Origin: Microcaldota archaeon
GTDB lineage: Archaea > Micrarchaeota > Micrarchaeia > Micrarchaeales > CABMGC01
Assembly: GCA_027314465.1 (NCBI GenBank)
Contig: DAHVAU010000047.1
Location: 1-25,385, forward strand
Direction: 5' to 3'
Length of the DNA: 25,385 nt
Positions within the stretch are counted from its first letter, which is position 1; each line of letters begins with the position of its first letter. Both the position numbers and the translations under genes were made by a program. The notes under the pieces are model-generated. The model ran no database searches. It was not told the DNA's origin and worked only from the letters and a program-made list of their open reading frames with translations. Shown one piece after another: positions 1 to 6,686 of this stretch.

Positions 1-87
1 TGTCTCTTTTGGGAGCACTATCTCCTCCTTAGCCTCAGTGAGGCTCTCCCGCCCAACAACCTTCGCATCATTCTTTATTTCATCCAT
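1..87 (-). CDS. Hypothetical protein, N-terminal fragment (runs off the left edge)
   Basis: The reverse strand has an open frame of 29 codons from an ATG at 87 to the window edge. The peptide is charged (it starts MDEIKNDAKVV and continues with Glu/Lys-rich sequence) and I do not recognise a family. A TATA-like TATATA at 113-118 lies about 28 bp upstream of the ATG, the leaderless spacing seen at many genes in this window, which supports both strand and start. A TTG five codons upstream of this ATG is a less likely start. No function can be proposed from 29 residues. Confidence 0.5.
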   Translation of the reverse strand, partial: MDEIKNDAKVVGRESLTEAKEEIVLPKET

Positions 88-425
88 AAAATCAGCCCAC
101 AACCTATTGTGTATATACCAACTCGCTACCACCAACAGTTGTGCCAAAATTTATTTATATAGCTTATGCGGCACTGCATATTACGCTGTGGGCATCAGCG
201 CTGCAAAAGATATTTATATCTATTCCAACTCGCCCAAGTCTTCCCACGTCAATGCCATATGCATGCCTGCCAACTGCCAGTTCTCAGTCTGCGCAGCTGG
301 TTGCGCGCCGCGCTCCGCAACTGCCGCAGCGCACGATATGGGGTACACAACAGGTAGTTCCAGGCTCTTGCACACAACGCAGCATGAGCCGTAGCAGCCG
401 CTCTCTTCCATACACTCGTGCCAAG
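88..425. other. Intergenic stretch with several TATA-like elements, no confident gene
   Basis: 338 bp between the left-edge gene and tRNA-His. It has TATA-like elements at about 148-156 (TTTATATAG) and 208-219 (ATATTTATATC, nearly palindromic) and a GC-rich part at 285-330 that can form a short stem (GTTGCG with CGCAAC). Frames are open on both strands. The only one I would keep in mind is a reverse-strand frame of 63 codons (411 to 220), starting 15 bp past the 3' end of tRNA-His, whose N-terminus has clustered cysteines (CYGSCCVVC). It has no promoter of its own and no recognisable family, so I do not call it a gene. A small structured RNA is equally possible. Confidence 0.4.
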
Positions 426-498
426 GGCCTCGGCCGGGAGTCGGACCCGGTCCTGGAGATCCACAGTCTCCTATGCGAGCCGTTACACTACCAAGGCC
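426..498 (-). tRNA. tRNA-His (anticodon GTG)
   Basis: The reverse strand folds into a full cloverleaf. The acceptor stem is GCCTTGG with CCGAGGC. The anticodon stem GGAGA/TCTCC closes the loop CTGTGGA, giving anticodon GTG, and the T stem is CCGGG/CCCGG. The histidine identity elements are present: an encoded G at -1 (base 498) opposite discriminator C73 (base 426). CCA is not encoded. One oddity is the T loop TCCGACT, which has C where nearly all tRNAs have T55 (pseudouridine). A TATA-like TTAATA at about 521-528 lies roughly 25-30 bp upstream. Confidence 0.95.
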
Positions 499-575
499 AC
501 CTTATTATATGGCGATGTCTTATTAATATGTTTCAGGGTATACCACCTGCTCCGGGGCGCAGCCGGGCGATATAA

Positions 576-1457
576 TTGGCCATAGCACCTATTTTTGCGG
601 CATTTGCTGCTGCAGGATTCTGGATAATATCAGGAACTCTGTCAAAGAAGGTTACGCTCAGCCTGGGCAATGCTCTGAGCGCCGCAATAGTCGTTACTCT
701 GGGAATAGTGCCTATGGCAATAGGATCGGAACTGGTCGGTACCACTGCGCTATCTGCGTATTCTGAGCTCCTAGCGGTCCTGTCTGGTGTATTTCTGACT
801 CTCGGATTCATAATGATGTACAAGTCGCTGCAGACCGAGCAGTTGTCGAACTCTACGGCTCTAAACGAGCTGCAGCCTGCCATACTTGTCCTACTAGGCT
901 TATTCGCACTAGGCGAGCACACGAGCATGCTGCAGGCTATATGCATAGCATTCATATTCATAGGCGCGTTCCTGATAATAACAACCGAGAGGCTTACGAT
1001 AAATCGCAAACTCATACCTGCATGCATAGCTGCGCTCTCCTGGGCAGTTTACTGGATAATGCTGACGTACTCCGAGGGAGCATCTGGCGGAGCATTCGCC
1101 CTTCCGGTCACCATTTCAAGGATAAGCGGAGCAGTAGTAGCCATTGCGTACCTACTGGCCAACAGGAAAACCGCAATAGCATATGCAAGAGGCGCGCTCT
1201 TTGGAGCGGCAAAGACACGCGCATACATAGTGGCCCTGCTGGTATCAATAATAGCAATAGTGGATGCTTCTGGAGACTTTGTATTCTCTTATGTGGTTGG
1301 CTCAAACGCAGTTGCTATAGGCGGCGCTCTCACTGCGCTTGCTCCGATGGCGGTATCGCTCATGGGATTCATCCTGTACAAGGAGCGGATTACCGCGCGC
1401 CAGGCGGCGGGCCTTGTAATAATGGTAGCTGGCGCTCTGGCCATTGCAATCTTGTAG
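576..1457 (+). CDS. EamA/DMT-superfamily membrane transporter
   Basis: A 293-aa, almost wholly hydrophobic protein. Its length and pattern of about ten membrane segments in two similar halves fit the EamA (drug/metabolite transporter) family. The first half covers about residues 1-140 and ends in a GxxLI segment followed by a short charged linker. The second half starts near residue 148 (LIPACIAALSWAVYWI) and ends with a conserved-looking YKERITARQAAGLVIMVAG segment typical of the end of EamA domains. The start is a TTG. An in-frame TAA directly precedes it, and no later start keeps the first membrane helix. A TATA-like TTATTAATA (about 519-528) lies about 50 bp upstream and may be shared with the divergent tRNA-His. 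The substrate is unknown; family members export metabolites or amino acids. Confidence 0.85.
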   Translation: MAIAPIFAAFAAAGFWIISGTLSKKVTLSLGNALSAAIVVTLGIVPMAIGSELVGTTALSAYSELLAVLSGVFLTLGFIMMYKSLQTEQLSNSTALNELQPAILVLLGLFALGEHTSMLQAICIAFIFIGAFLIITTERLTINRKLIPACIAALSWAVYWIMLTYSEGASGGAFALPVTISRISGAVVAIAYLLANRKTAIAYARGALFGAAKTRAYIVALLVSIIAIVDASGDFVFSYVVGSNAVAIGGALTALAPMAVSLMGFILYKERITARQAAGLVIMVAGALAIAIL

Positions 1458-1505
1458 TGCTTTTCTGCAAACAAATAAAAACCAGTCACAGGTAATACAT
1501 ATGCC

Positions 1506-1626
1506 GGCGGGGTAGCTCAGCCTGGTTAGAGCGCTAGACTCATATGCTAAGCTTTATGAGTGATGAGCATTTTGCGATGACTGCTAAGAAATCTAGAGAT
1601 CGGGTGTTCAAATCTCCCCCCCGCCA
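1506..1626 (+). tRNA. tRNA-Met (CAT, elongator type; tRNA-Ile2 not excluded), intron-containing
   Basis: Exons 1506-1544 and 1591-1626 form a cloverleaf. The acceptor is GGCGGGG/CCCCGCC with A73, the D arm is GCTC/GAGC, the anticodon stem is CTAGA/TCTAG with loop CTCATAA, and the T arm is GGGTG/CTCCC with loop TTCAAAT and one U-U mismatch in the stem. The anticodon is CAT. The anticodon stem lacks the three G:C pairs of the initiator, so this is elongator Met or the Ile2 tRNA whose C34 is modified; sequence alone does not settle which. The spliced length is 75 nt and CCA is not encoded. A TATA-like AAATAAAAA at about 1472-1480 is about 30 bp upstream. Confidence 0.9.
1545..1590 (+). other. 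tRNA intron (46 nt, after position 37)
   Basis: Removing 1545-1590 restores a normal seven-base anticodon loop. The splice junctions can be drawn as a relaxed bulge-helix-bulge. Bases 1539-1542 (CTCA) pair with 1585-1588 (TAAG) with one C-A mismatch. This leaves 3-nt bulges TAT (1543-1545) and AAA (1589-1591), each cut after its second base, and an inner helix of only two pairs (1546-1547 with 1583-1584). Introns after position 37 of elongator tRNA-Met are common in Archaea and are cut by the tRNA splicing endonuclease. Confidence 0.8.
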
Positions 1627-1710
1627 GACATTCATGCCACTCCATTACTCCTGCACCGCACCTAATGGCCTGCTGCAAGACGTGGGATATGGCGCTAGGC
1701 TATGCGCGTG

Positions 1711-1744
1711 CTAAATAAAAAGGAAGAGAAAAAAAGAAGCAAAA
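1711..1744 (-). terminator. T-rich terminator of the Yip1-like gene
   Basis: Immediately after the stop codon on the reverse strand is a pyrimidine tract with runs TTTT, TTTTTTT and TTTTT within about 30 nt and no hairpin. Archaeal RNA polymerase terminates at such oligo-T tracts. Confidence 0.6.
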
Positions 1745-2428
1745 CTACTGCACCGGATATGTCAGCGGCGTTATGTATCCGTTGTTTCCCACAAGGTGCG
1801 GTATCAGTGCGTTCACCAGCGCGTTCGCAGCGCCTGCGGTTGCAATGGCAAATGCTGCTGTTGTCACGCTCACAACTGCCGTAACTACTATTACGGTTAT
1901 GAGCACGACTCCAAGAGCCACTGTCCACTTCACCTTCTGCTGGTTGGAGAGCGCAAGCAGCAGCACCACCAGCTCCCAGATGGCGAACACAGGCGCAACC
2001 ACTAGTATTGCAGGGGCTATCAACGTAAACAGGAATATCGATGATGGCATCTTGCTGTACACAACGGCGCTCAGGGTCTTCTCGAAATCGCCCTTGAACT
2101 CTCCCATCCACCCTGCCACGATATGGAATAGCCCTGCGCTAATGAATATGTTTATCGGTATCAAAACCCACATGAATAATATGGGAAGGACTATTGCAGC
2201 CACCACGCCAAGCCCGACAACTGAACTAACTGCAGCTATGGGCGAAGCGTAGAAAGCCGTCGCAACGGCAAGCGCAAAGATTATCAGAATTACAAGAGGT
2301 ATTGCCGTAACCCTGTAATACCACGCATACGCCGCGCCTATCTCCATGGTCTTTTTCGTATTGTCGCCAGGATGAAGCATCACTGCCAACCCGGACCTGA
2401 GGTCTTTTACCCAAACCACATGCATCAC
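1745..2428 (-). CDS. Yip1-like integral membrane protein
   Basis: A 227-aa protein with a short cytoplasmic N-terminus (VKDLRSGLAVMLHPGDNTKKTM) followed by five or so hydrophobic segments between residues 38 and 215. A Pro/Gly-containing Glu/Lys loop follows the third. The layout (a lead of the type hPxxtf, then a membrane core with IWELVVLLLALSNQQKVKW near the end) resembles the archaeal and bacterial YIP1 family. No catalytic motif is visible and the function is unknown. The start is either GTG at 2428 or ATG at 2425. The TATA box TTTATAA (2451-2457) lies 26 bp from the GTG and 29 bp from the ATG, so the transcript is probably leaderless. The gene is monocistronic and divergent from the helicase. 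Confidence 0.7.
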   Translation of the reverse strand: MMHVVWVKDLRSGLAVMLHPGDNTKKTMEIGAAYAWYYRVTAIPLVILIIFALAVATAFYASPIAAVSSVVGLGVVAAIVLPILFMWVLIPINIFISAGLFHIVAGWMGEFKGDFEKTLSAVVYSKMPSSIFLFTLIAPAILVVAPVFAIWELVVLLLALSNQQKVKWTVALGVVLITVIVVTAVVSVTTAAFAIATAGAANALVNALIPHLVGNNGYITPLTYPVQ

Positions 2429-2450
2429 TATAAAAACCTATCTCCCAGAG

Positions 2451-2457
2451 TTTATAA
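2451..2457 (-). promoter_or_regulatory. TATA box of the Yip1-like gene
   Basis: TTTATAA with an A/T-rich surround, centred 26-29 bp upstream of the start codon on the reverse strand. This is the usual archaeal TATA-to-start-site distance, so transcription should start at or next to the start codon. Confidence 0.55.
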
Positions 2458-2576
2458 ACTTTGCGTGCGATACTATATCAACTGTAATTCTAGATTAGGC
2501 AATGGATTGGTGCTTACCAAAATGGATGCATCCGGTCCTGGCAGCGTCATCTAATTTATAGGACCGGTGAATACCG

Positions 2577-3911
2577 ATGCATGAATTCAGCCAAATGAAT
2601 CTGAAAACTGAACTGGTAGAAGCGTTAAGAAAAATGGGTTTCGTAAACCCGACGGAAGTGCAGAGCGAGTCCATACCTGTGGTACTGGCAGGCCGCGATG
2701 TTGTAGTCAGGGCAAAGACTGGCACTGGCAAGACCGGCGCTTTCGCAATACCGATAATACAGATGCTTGAGCGCAGCTCCCGCCAGGTGAGTGCGCTTGT
2801 TATAGTCCCCACCAGGGAACTGGCATTGCAGGTATCCGGAGTTGCGGCAAAGATCAGCTCGCCGCTTGGATTCAAGACTGTTACAGTGTATGGCGGCGCA
2901 TCCATAAACGTCCAGACAGACCAGCTTAGGAGGGGGGCCAACATAGTAGTTGGCACTCCTGGGAGGCTCATAGATCTCATAGACCGCGGCGTGCTGAACA
3001 TCAATGCTGTGAGGTTCGTGGTTCTGGACGAGGCTGACACGATGCTGGACATGGGTTTCATAGAGGACGTGGAGTACATACTCTCGCACACTCCGCAGTC
3101 AAAGCAGATGATGATGTTCTCTGCAACGATACCTCACAAGATATCTACCATAGCAGACAACTACATGAGACATGACAAGGTCAAGATAACTGTAGGGGAA
3201 GAGGAGCAGATCACCGCTCTTGGGATATCACACTTCTATGCAGTCGCAACAGGAGCAGCCAAGTTCGACGTTCTCATAGCGTACATAAAGCAGTACGGCC
3301 CAAAGAAGGCGATCGTGTTCACCACCACGCAGAGGAGCGCAGAGCTGCTTCACAGGGTTCTCAAGGGCGAAGGGTTCGATGCGATACTCATGCATGGGGG
3401 GCTAACGCAGTCTATGAGGGAACAATCGCTGGGAAGCTTCAAGTCTGGCACACAGTTCATGATATCGACTAACATAGCTGCCCGAGGCCTGGACATCAAG
3501 GACGTCACAGACGTAATAAACTTCGACGCCCCTGAGGATCCAAGCGTGTACGTGCACAGGGTGGGGAGAAGCGCCAGGATGGGCAAGGAAGGCCGGGCGT
3601 TCACTATGTTTTCCGAGCCTCAAAAATATCTAGTAGAGGTGATAAAGCGCACCGCTAACATAGAGATGGAGCAGATAAGCATAGACAGATCAAAGATGGG
3701 TCGCGTTGACCTAAGGAAATACTTGCACAACAGGGGGCACCACGAAGGCGGCCGCGGCGGTGATAGGCACGGCAGGCCGTTCAGAGGAGGCCATGGCGGG
3801 GGGCACTCGGGGTCAGGGCGCCGTGACCGTGACGGCCGTCAGGATGACAGGGATGGCAGATTTGAGCACGGAATGCGGATGAGGAGGGGCTGGGGTCCAA
3901 GAAGGTACTAA
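2577..3911 (+). CDS. DEAD-box ATP-dependent RNA helicase
   Basis: A 444-aa protein with both RecA-like domains and all signature motifs: Q-motif (F4, Q29), Walker A AKTGTGKT (46-53), PTREL (78-82), TPGR (127-130), DEAD (151-154), SAT (182-184), ARGLD (302-306) and HRVGRSAR (327-334). It should unwind RNA duplexes or remodel RNPs in the cytoplasm. Family proteins with this architecture act in ribosome assembly, RNA decay or cold adaptation; which one applies here is unknown. After the core comes a low-complexity tail (about 387-444) rich in Gly, Arg, His and Asp with RGG-like repeats, probably a non-specific RNA-binding segment. A GGTGA Shine-Dalgarno site (2566-2570) lies 6 nt before the ATG. 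TATA-like elements occur at 2471-2478 and 2552-2560; the nearer one is too close unless a downstream start site is used. Confidence 0.95.
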   Translation: MHEFSQMNLKTELVEALRKMGFVNPTEVQSESIPVVLAGRDVVVRAKTGTGKTGAFAIPIIQMLERSSRQVSALVIVPTRELALQVSGVAAKISSPLGFKTVTVYGGASINVQTDQLRRGANIVVGTPGRLIDLIDRGVLNINAVRFVVLDEADTMLDMGFIEDVEYILSHTPQSKQMMMFSATIPHKISTIADNYMRHDKVKITVGEEEQITALGISHFYAVATGAAKFDVLIAYIKQYGPKKAIVFTTTQRSAELLHRVLKGEGFDAILMHGGLTQSMREQSLGSFKSGTQFMISTNIAARGLDIKDVTDVINFDAPEDPSVYVHRVGRSARMGKEGRAFTMFSEPQKYLVEVIKRTANIEMEQISIDRSKMGRVDLRKYLHNRGHHEGGRGGDRHGRPFRGGHGGGHSGSGRRDRDGRQDDRDGRFEHGMRMRRGWGPRRY

Positions 3912-3936
3912 GGCCTAAGCCTTGCAGGATAAGTTC

Positions 3937-3977
3937 AAAAAAAGCCAACTGGCCGGAACAGCACCATGCTGTCCGGC
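3937..3977 (-). terminator. Hairpin plus T-run terminator (reverse strand)
   Basis: On the reverse strand an 11-bp hairpin (3952-3956 plus 3958-3963 paired with 3967-3977, loop 3964-3966, one bulged base) is followed nine bases later by seven Ts (3943-3937). It sits 11 bp past the stop of the small reverse-strand gene ending at 3988. On the forward strand no T-run follows, so it serves the reverse gene. Confidence 0.5.
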
Positions 3978-3987
3978 TCAAAACGCT

Positions 3988-4254
3988 TTACAGGTGCGGT
4001 CCTAGATGCCCTAGGCTCTTTGTAGGCCTCACTGGCCTTACAGGTTCAGTCAATAGCGAATGCTCTCCGCTGGCCTCTAGCTTATTATCCATCCAGTCCT
4101 TCACCCTATGTTCACCCGTTCCCATGTCGACTCTCATGGCCTTTGCCAGCAGCTCTCTATTCAAGGATTCGCCAGCCTGCGCGCCAGTCAGAGTCGGTGC
4201 CTTTGCCGCGATCTGTGGGGTTATCTCAGGTCCCCTAATTCTTCGAAATTTCAC
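3988..4254 (-). CDS. Small hypothetical protein (88 aa) divergent from the Lrp gene
   Basis: An 88-residue, basic, hydrophilic protein (ELLAKAMRVDMGTGEHRVKDW in its middle, a Pro/Arg stretch EPVRPVRPTKS near the C-terminus). It has no membrane segment, no recognised domain and no Cys. I place the start at GTG 4254, because AGGTGA (4264-4259) lies four bases upstream and an A/T element at 4286-4294 would start transcription near 4264. A longer frame from GTG 4284 would give 98 aa. A terminator-like hairpin and T-run just past the stop support a real transcript. It fills the gap between the helicase and the regulator and shares the A/T promoter region with the latter, so co-regulation is possible. 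The function is unknown. Confidence 0.5.
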   Translation of the reverse strand: MKFRRIRGPEITPQIAAKAPTLTGAQAGESLNRELLAKAMRVDMGTGEHRVKDWMDNKLEASGEHSLLTEPVRPVRPTKSLGHLGPHL

Positions 4255-4275
4255 GTAGTCACCTAATACTATGTA

Positions 4276-4307
4276 TACGAACACCTTAAAATATCTAACT
4301 GCGAGGT
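4276..4307 (+). promoter_or_regulatory. Promoter region of the Lrp-type regulator
   Basis: TACGAA (4276-4281), half of the palindromic element found elsewhere in this region, lies directly before TTAAAATAT (4286-4294), centred 24 bp upstream of the ATG at 4314. GAGGT (4303-4307), 6 nt before the ATG, is a possible Shine-Dalgarno site. If the regulator binds the half-site it would control its own gene; that is inference. Confidence 0.4.
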
Positions 4308-4313
4308 TTAAGC

Positions 4314-4709
4314 ATGGACCAGACAGATGCCAAGATAATCCGCATACTCAAGAACGATTCGAGGACATCATTCGTTGACATGGGTAAGCGCCTAGGATTC
4401 ACCGAGGGCGCGATCAGGGCCAGGGTCTCAAAGATGCTGCGCGATGGCACGATTAAGCGCTTCACAGTGGAGGCCAGGGATGAGGTGAAAGCTGTCGTGA
4501 TGGTCGCGACCTCAAGGGCCATATCCACAACCAAGGTAGCGGACGAGATAAGGCGCCTTGGGGTCCATCACACATACGAGATATCCGGCAACTTCGACAT
4601 CATCTGCTTCGTGGAATCGGAATCCATGGAAGACGTAAACAGCGTGGTAGAGAAGATAAGGGCAATAGACGGAGTCACAGACACGTCAACCAGCCTGGTG
4701 CTAAAGTAG
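4314..4709 (+). CDS. Lrp/AsnC-family transcriptional regulator
   Basis: A 131-aa protein of typical Lrp length. The N-terminal winged helix-turn-helix is at about residues 1-55 (MDQTDAKIIRILKNDSRTS, then FVDMGKRLGFTEGAIRARVSKMLRDGTI), the classic AsnC-type start. The C-terminal RAM/AsnC ligand-binding beta-alpha fold is at about 58-131 and includes the loop YEISGNFDIICFVE that forms effector contacts in the family. Family members bind 13-15 bp palindromes as dimers to octamers and sense amino acids. Its gene stands at the head of a lysine/diaminopimelate gene region, and a 13-bp palindrome recurs in the promoters of that region, beginning 9 bp after its own stop codon. I infer it is the regulator of those genes. 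LysM, an Lrp-type activator of lysine biosynthesis in Sulfolobus, is a precedent. Confidence 0.9.
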   Translation: MDQTDAKIIRILKNDSRTSFVDMGKRLGFTEGAIRARVSKMLRDGTIKRFTVEARDEVKAVVMVATSRAISTTKVADEIRRLGVHHTYEISGNFDIICFVESESMEDVNSVVEKIRAIDGVTDTSTSLVLK

Positions 4710-4717
4710 GCACCAGT

Positions 4718-4753
4718 TGCGATAATCGTAATCATAATACGAACTTTTATATA
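4718..4753 (+). promoter_or_regulatory. Operator plus TATA box of the GNAT1-M20-lysA operon
   Basis: The 13-bp element TGCGATAATCGTA (4718-4730) is followed 14 bp later by TTTTATATA (4745-4753); centres are 25 bp apart. An extra half-site TACGAA (4738-4743) abuts the TATA box. Transcription should start near 4775, leaving a leader of about 15 nt before the ATG at 4790. A site upstream of the TATA box suggests activation more than occlusion. Confidence 0.6.
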
Positions 4754-4789
4754 GCGGGTTCGGGGTATGTTATCATCTTATCCCTCGGG

Positions 4790-5557
4790 ATGGCAATGCA
4801 AAAGCAAAGGCAGCGTCACGAAGCTGCATCTGGGCCGCTCAGCGTTCTGCTGCGTAGGTCCGAGGGGGGCGGCGCACTGCTTACCATAACAAATGCCACT
4901 CCCAGGCACTCGCAAAGACTTCTTGATCTGATAAACGGTAATGCAGCCAAGGAGGTGTACAAAGAAGCTATAGTGCCAGTAGATCCTTCAGTGCTGCAAA
5001 GGTGGATAGAGCAGAGGCATTCTATAGTGGCGCTAGCCCAGAGCGTCGGCATAGGTCCTGGAAGAAGGATAGTTGGCCATACTGCCATAGACATGCTTGG
5101 GATGTTCAAGTCGACTTCTGGATACGGCTCAGTGCACGAGGTCATGGGCGTAGAGATCCGCTCGCAGATCGTCCATGAGGACTATCGGGGGCAGCGCGTG
5201 TATGCAGGGCTCACTGCCGCAGGGCTCTGGAATGTATGGCAGATGTACGAATCAAGTGGCATATGCCATGTTGTCTTTGTCCACAAGGGTCCTGGGTCGC
5301 AGGGCTTAGGCCTGATAACAAACGGGCTGGGATTCAGGAACATAACACCCAAGCTCTTCCAGCCCTACGGCAGCATAAAACCCACGGTGCTGACGGATCA
5401 GCCTACCTCATACATGGATTACCTGCCGGAAGGCATGAAGGCCGGTGCTCTCAGGCGCGGTCCTACGTGGCAGATACTTGCACGAAAAATAACAAAGATA
5501 TCAGGTGATGCGATAGAGAAGCTTATGAGGGATCAGGGCTGGGAGCATGTCAGGTGA
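4790..5557 (+). CDS. GNAT-family acyltransferase (GNAT1), first gene of the lysA operon
   Basis: A 255-aa protein with GNAT-fold features. Strand VGHTAIDML (95-103) is followed by HEVMGVEIRSQIVHEDYRGQRVYAGL (116-141), where RGQRVYAG (133-140) fits the acetyl-CoA pyrophosphate loop (Q/R-x-x-G-x-G/A) and leads into a helix. Then come the strand CHVVFVHKG (159-167) and a GLGF turn (179-182). About 60 extra residues lie at each end. The substrate is not evident. It overlaps the following M20 hydrolase gene by 11 bp, and lysA follows 15 bp later, so the three are one operon. An acyl-transferase next to an M20 deacylase and diaminopimelate decarboxylase suggests N-acylation of a diaminopimelate-pathway intermediate; this is inference. 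ATG 4790 is chosen from the TATA distance; ATG 4796 is possible. Confidence 0.7.
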   Translation: MAMQKQRQRHEAASGPLSVLLRRSEGGGALLTITNATPRHSQRLLDLINGNAAKEVYKEAIVPVDPSVLQRWIEQRHSIVALAQSVGIGPGRRIVGHTAIDMLGMFKSTSGYGSVHEVMGVEIRSQIVHEDYRGQRVYAGLTAAGLWNVWQMYESSGICHVVFVHKGPGSQGLGLITNGLGFRNITPKLFQPYGSIKPTVLTDQPTSYMDYLPEGMKAGALRRGPTWQILARKITKISGDAIEKLMRDQGWEHVR

Positions 5558-6671
5558 ATCAGAGCTCATAAGGCTGTTCTCCAGCCTGGTTTCAATCCCA
5601 TCGCCCAGCGGGAGCGAGGCAAATGTAGCGGCAATGGTAAGCAAGGAGCTATCGCGTCTTGGCATAGGCACCAGGGTCGATCGCAGCTCAAGGCGCAATG
5701 CAAGCAGCACCGGCAACATTATAGCCACCGTGCCTGGTGGCAGGCAGAAGCTCATGTTCATAGCACACATGGACACCGTGGAGAGCGGGGCCAGAAGGAT
5801 AAAGCCTGTCATAAGCAACGGGGCGATAAGCAGCGACGGCAACACGATCCTCGGGGCAGACAACAAGGCCGGAGTAGCGCCGCTAATCATGGCACTAGGG
5901 GACATCTCGCGCATGGAGCGCATCGCCAGGCCAACTGTGGTAGGCATATTCTCAACCCGGGAAGAGGAAGGAACAATGGGCGTAAGCTTCCTACCCCGCG
6001 GAAACGGATCAGAGCTTATGTTCGTGCTGGACTCCGAGGGTCCGGTAGGGGAGTTTGTTAACAGGGCGCTGGGAAGCACCCTCTTCGACATAGAGATATT
6101 GGGCAGGGAGGCGCACGCTGCTCTAAATCCAGAGAAGGGCGCCAATGCTGTAAAGGCAGCCGGGTTGATGATATCGGAACTAAAGCTTGGCAAGAGGCGC
6201 GGCAACAGCATACTGAACGTCGGAATGATAAGCGGCGGAAGGAAGCGCAACGTGATACCGGGCAGCGCCACGCTCAAGTGCGCAACCAGGGCGTTTGATA
6301 CAGGCACCATAAAGCGCGCCATAGCAGAGGTGCATGCAGCTGCAAGAAAGGCGTGTAGCGCCACCGGGTGCACATACAAGCTGCGCATGGTGACTAACGA
6401 CGGTGCGCCGCCATTTAGGCTGGCTGCAGGCGAGCGCGCAGTGCGCCTAGCAAGATACGCAGCATCCTCTTTGGGCATCAGCTTCTCGGTCTCCAGCCGC
6501 ATGGCGACTTTCGAGGCCAACATACTTGCAGGCAGAGGGTACAAGCCCCTGGTGATGTGCCAGGGTGGCATGATGCCGCATTCCACGCAGGAATCGATCC
6601 GCGTCTGCGATCTATCCGATACCCGCAGGCTAATAGTCGAGATGGCGCGCAGGGCCAATGCACTACGTTGA
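5547..6671 (+). CDS. M20-family metallohydrolase (PepT-like), probable deacylase or peptidase
   Basis: A 374-aa protein with the complete M20 di-zinc site: HMDTV (H74, D76), GADNKAG (D105), REEEGTMG (E139-E141), LDSEG (D162) and MMPHSTQES (H345). A dimerisation-domain motif GREAHAALNPEKGANAV includes H190. The TMG/GADNKAG style is closest to PepT-like M20 enzymes, not to classical DapE. M20 enzymes cleave amide bonds of peptides or N-acyl amino acids. The ATG at 5547 lies inside the end of GNAT1, implying translational coupling. The gene lies between an acyltransferase and lysA, so removal of the acyl group from N-acyl-diaminopimelate is an attractive role, but peptidase activity cannot be excluded. 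Confidence 0.85.
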   Translation: MSGESELIRLFSSLVSIPSPSGSEANVAAMVSKELSRLGIGTRVDRSSRRNASSTGNIIATVPGGRQKLMFIAHMDTVESGARRIKPVISNGAISSDGNTILGADNKAGVAPLIMALGDISRMERIARPTVVGIFSTREEEGTMGVSFLPRGNGSELMFVLDSEGPVGEFVNRALGSTLFDIEILGREAHAALNPEKGANAVKAAGLMISELKLGKRRGNSILNVGMISGGRKRNVIPGSATLKCATRAFDTGTIKRAIAEVHAAARKACSATGCTYKLRMVTNDGAPPFRLAAGERAVRLARYAASSLGISFSVSSRMATFEANILAGRGYKPLVMCQGGMMPHSTQESIRVCDLSDTRRLIVEMARRANALR

Positions 6672-6686
6672 TTTTATAAGATATCG

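Noticed and set aside
220..411. 63-codon reverse-strand frame with clustered cysteines next to tRNA-His
   Set aside because: No own promoter or family; in a GC-rich gap open frames of this size arise by chance. Kept only as a note in the intergenic entry.
1559..1584. Box C-like GTGATGA inside the tRNA intron, suggesting an intron-encoded C/D guide RNA as in archaeal tRNA-Trp
   Set aside because: No D box (CTGA) in a usable position and the 46-nt intron is too short for two guide segments.
5501..6658. Reverse-strand open frame of 385 codons
   Set aside because: It is antisense to the M20 hydrolase with intact metal ligands; its low-complexity Leu/Ser/Pro composition is typical of a shadow frame.
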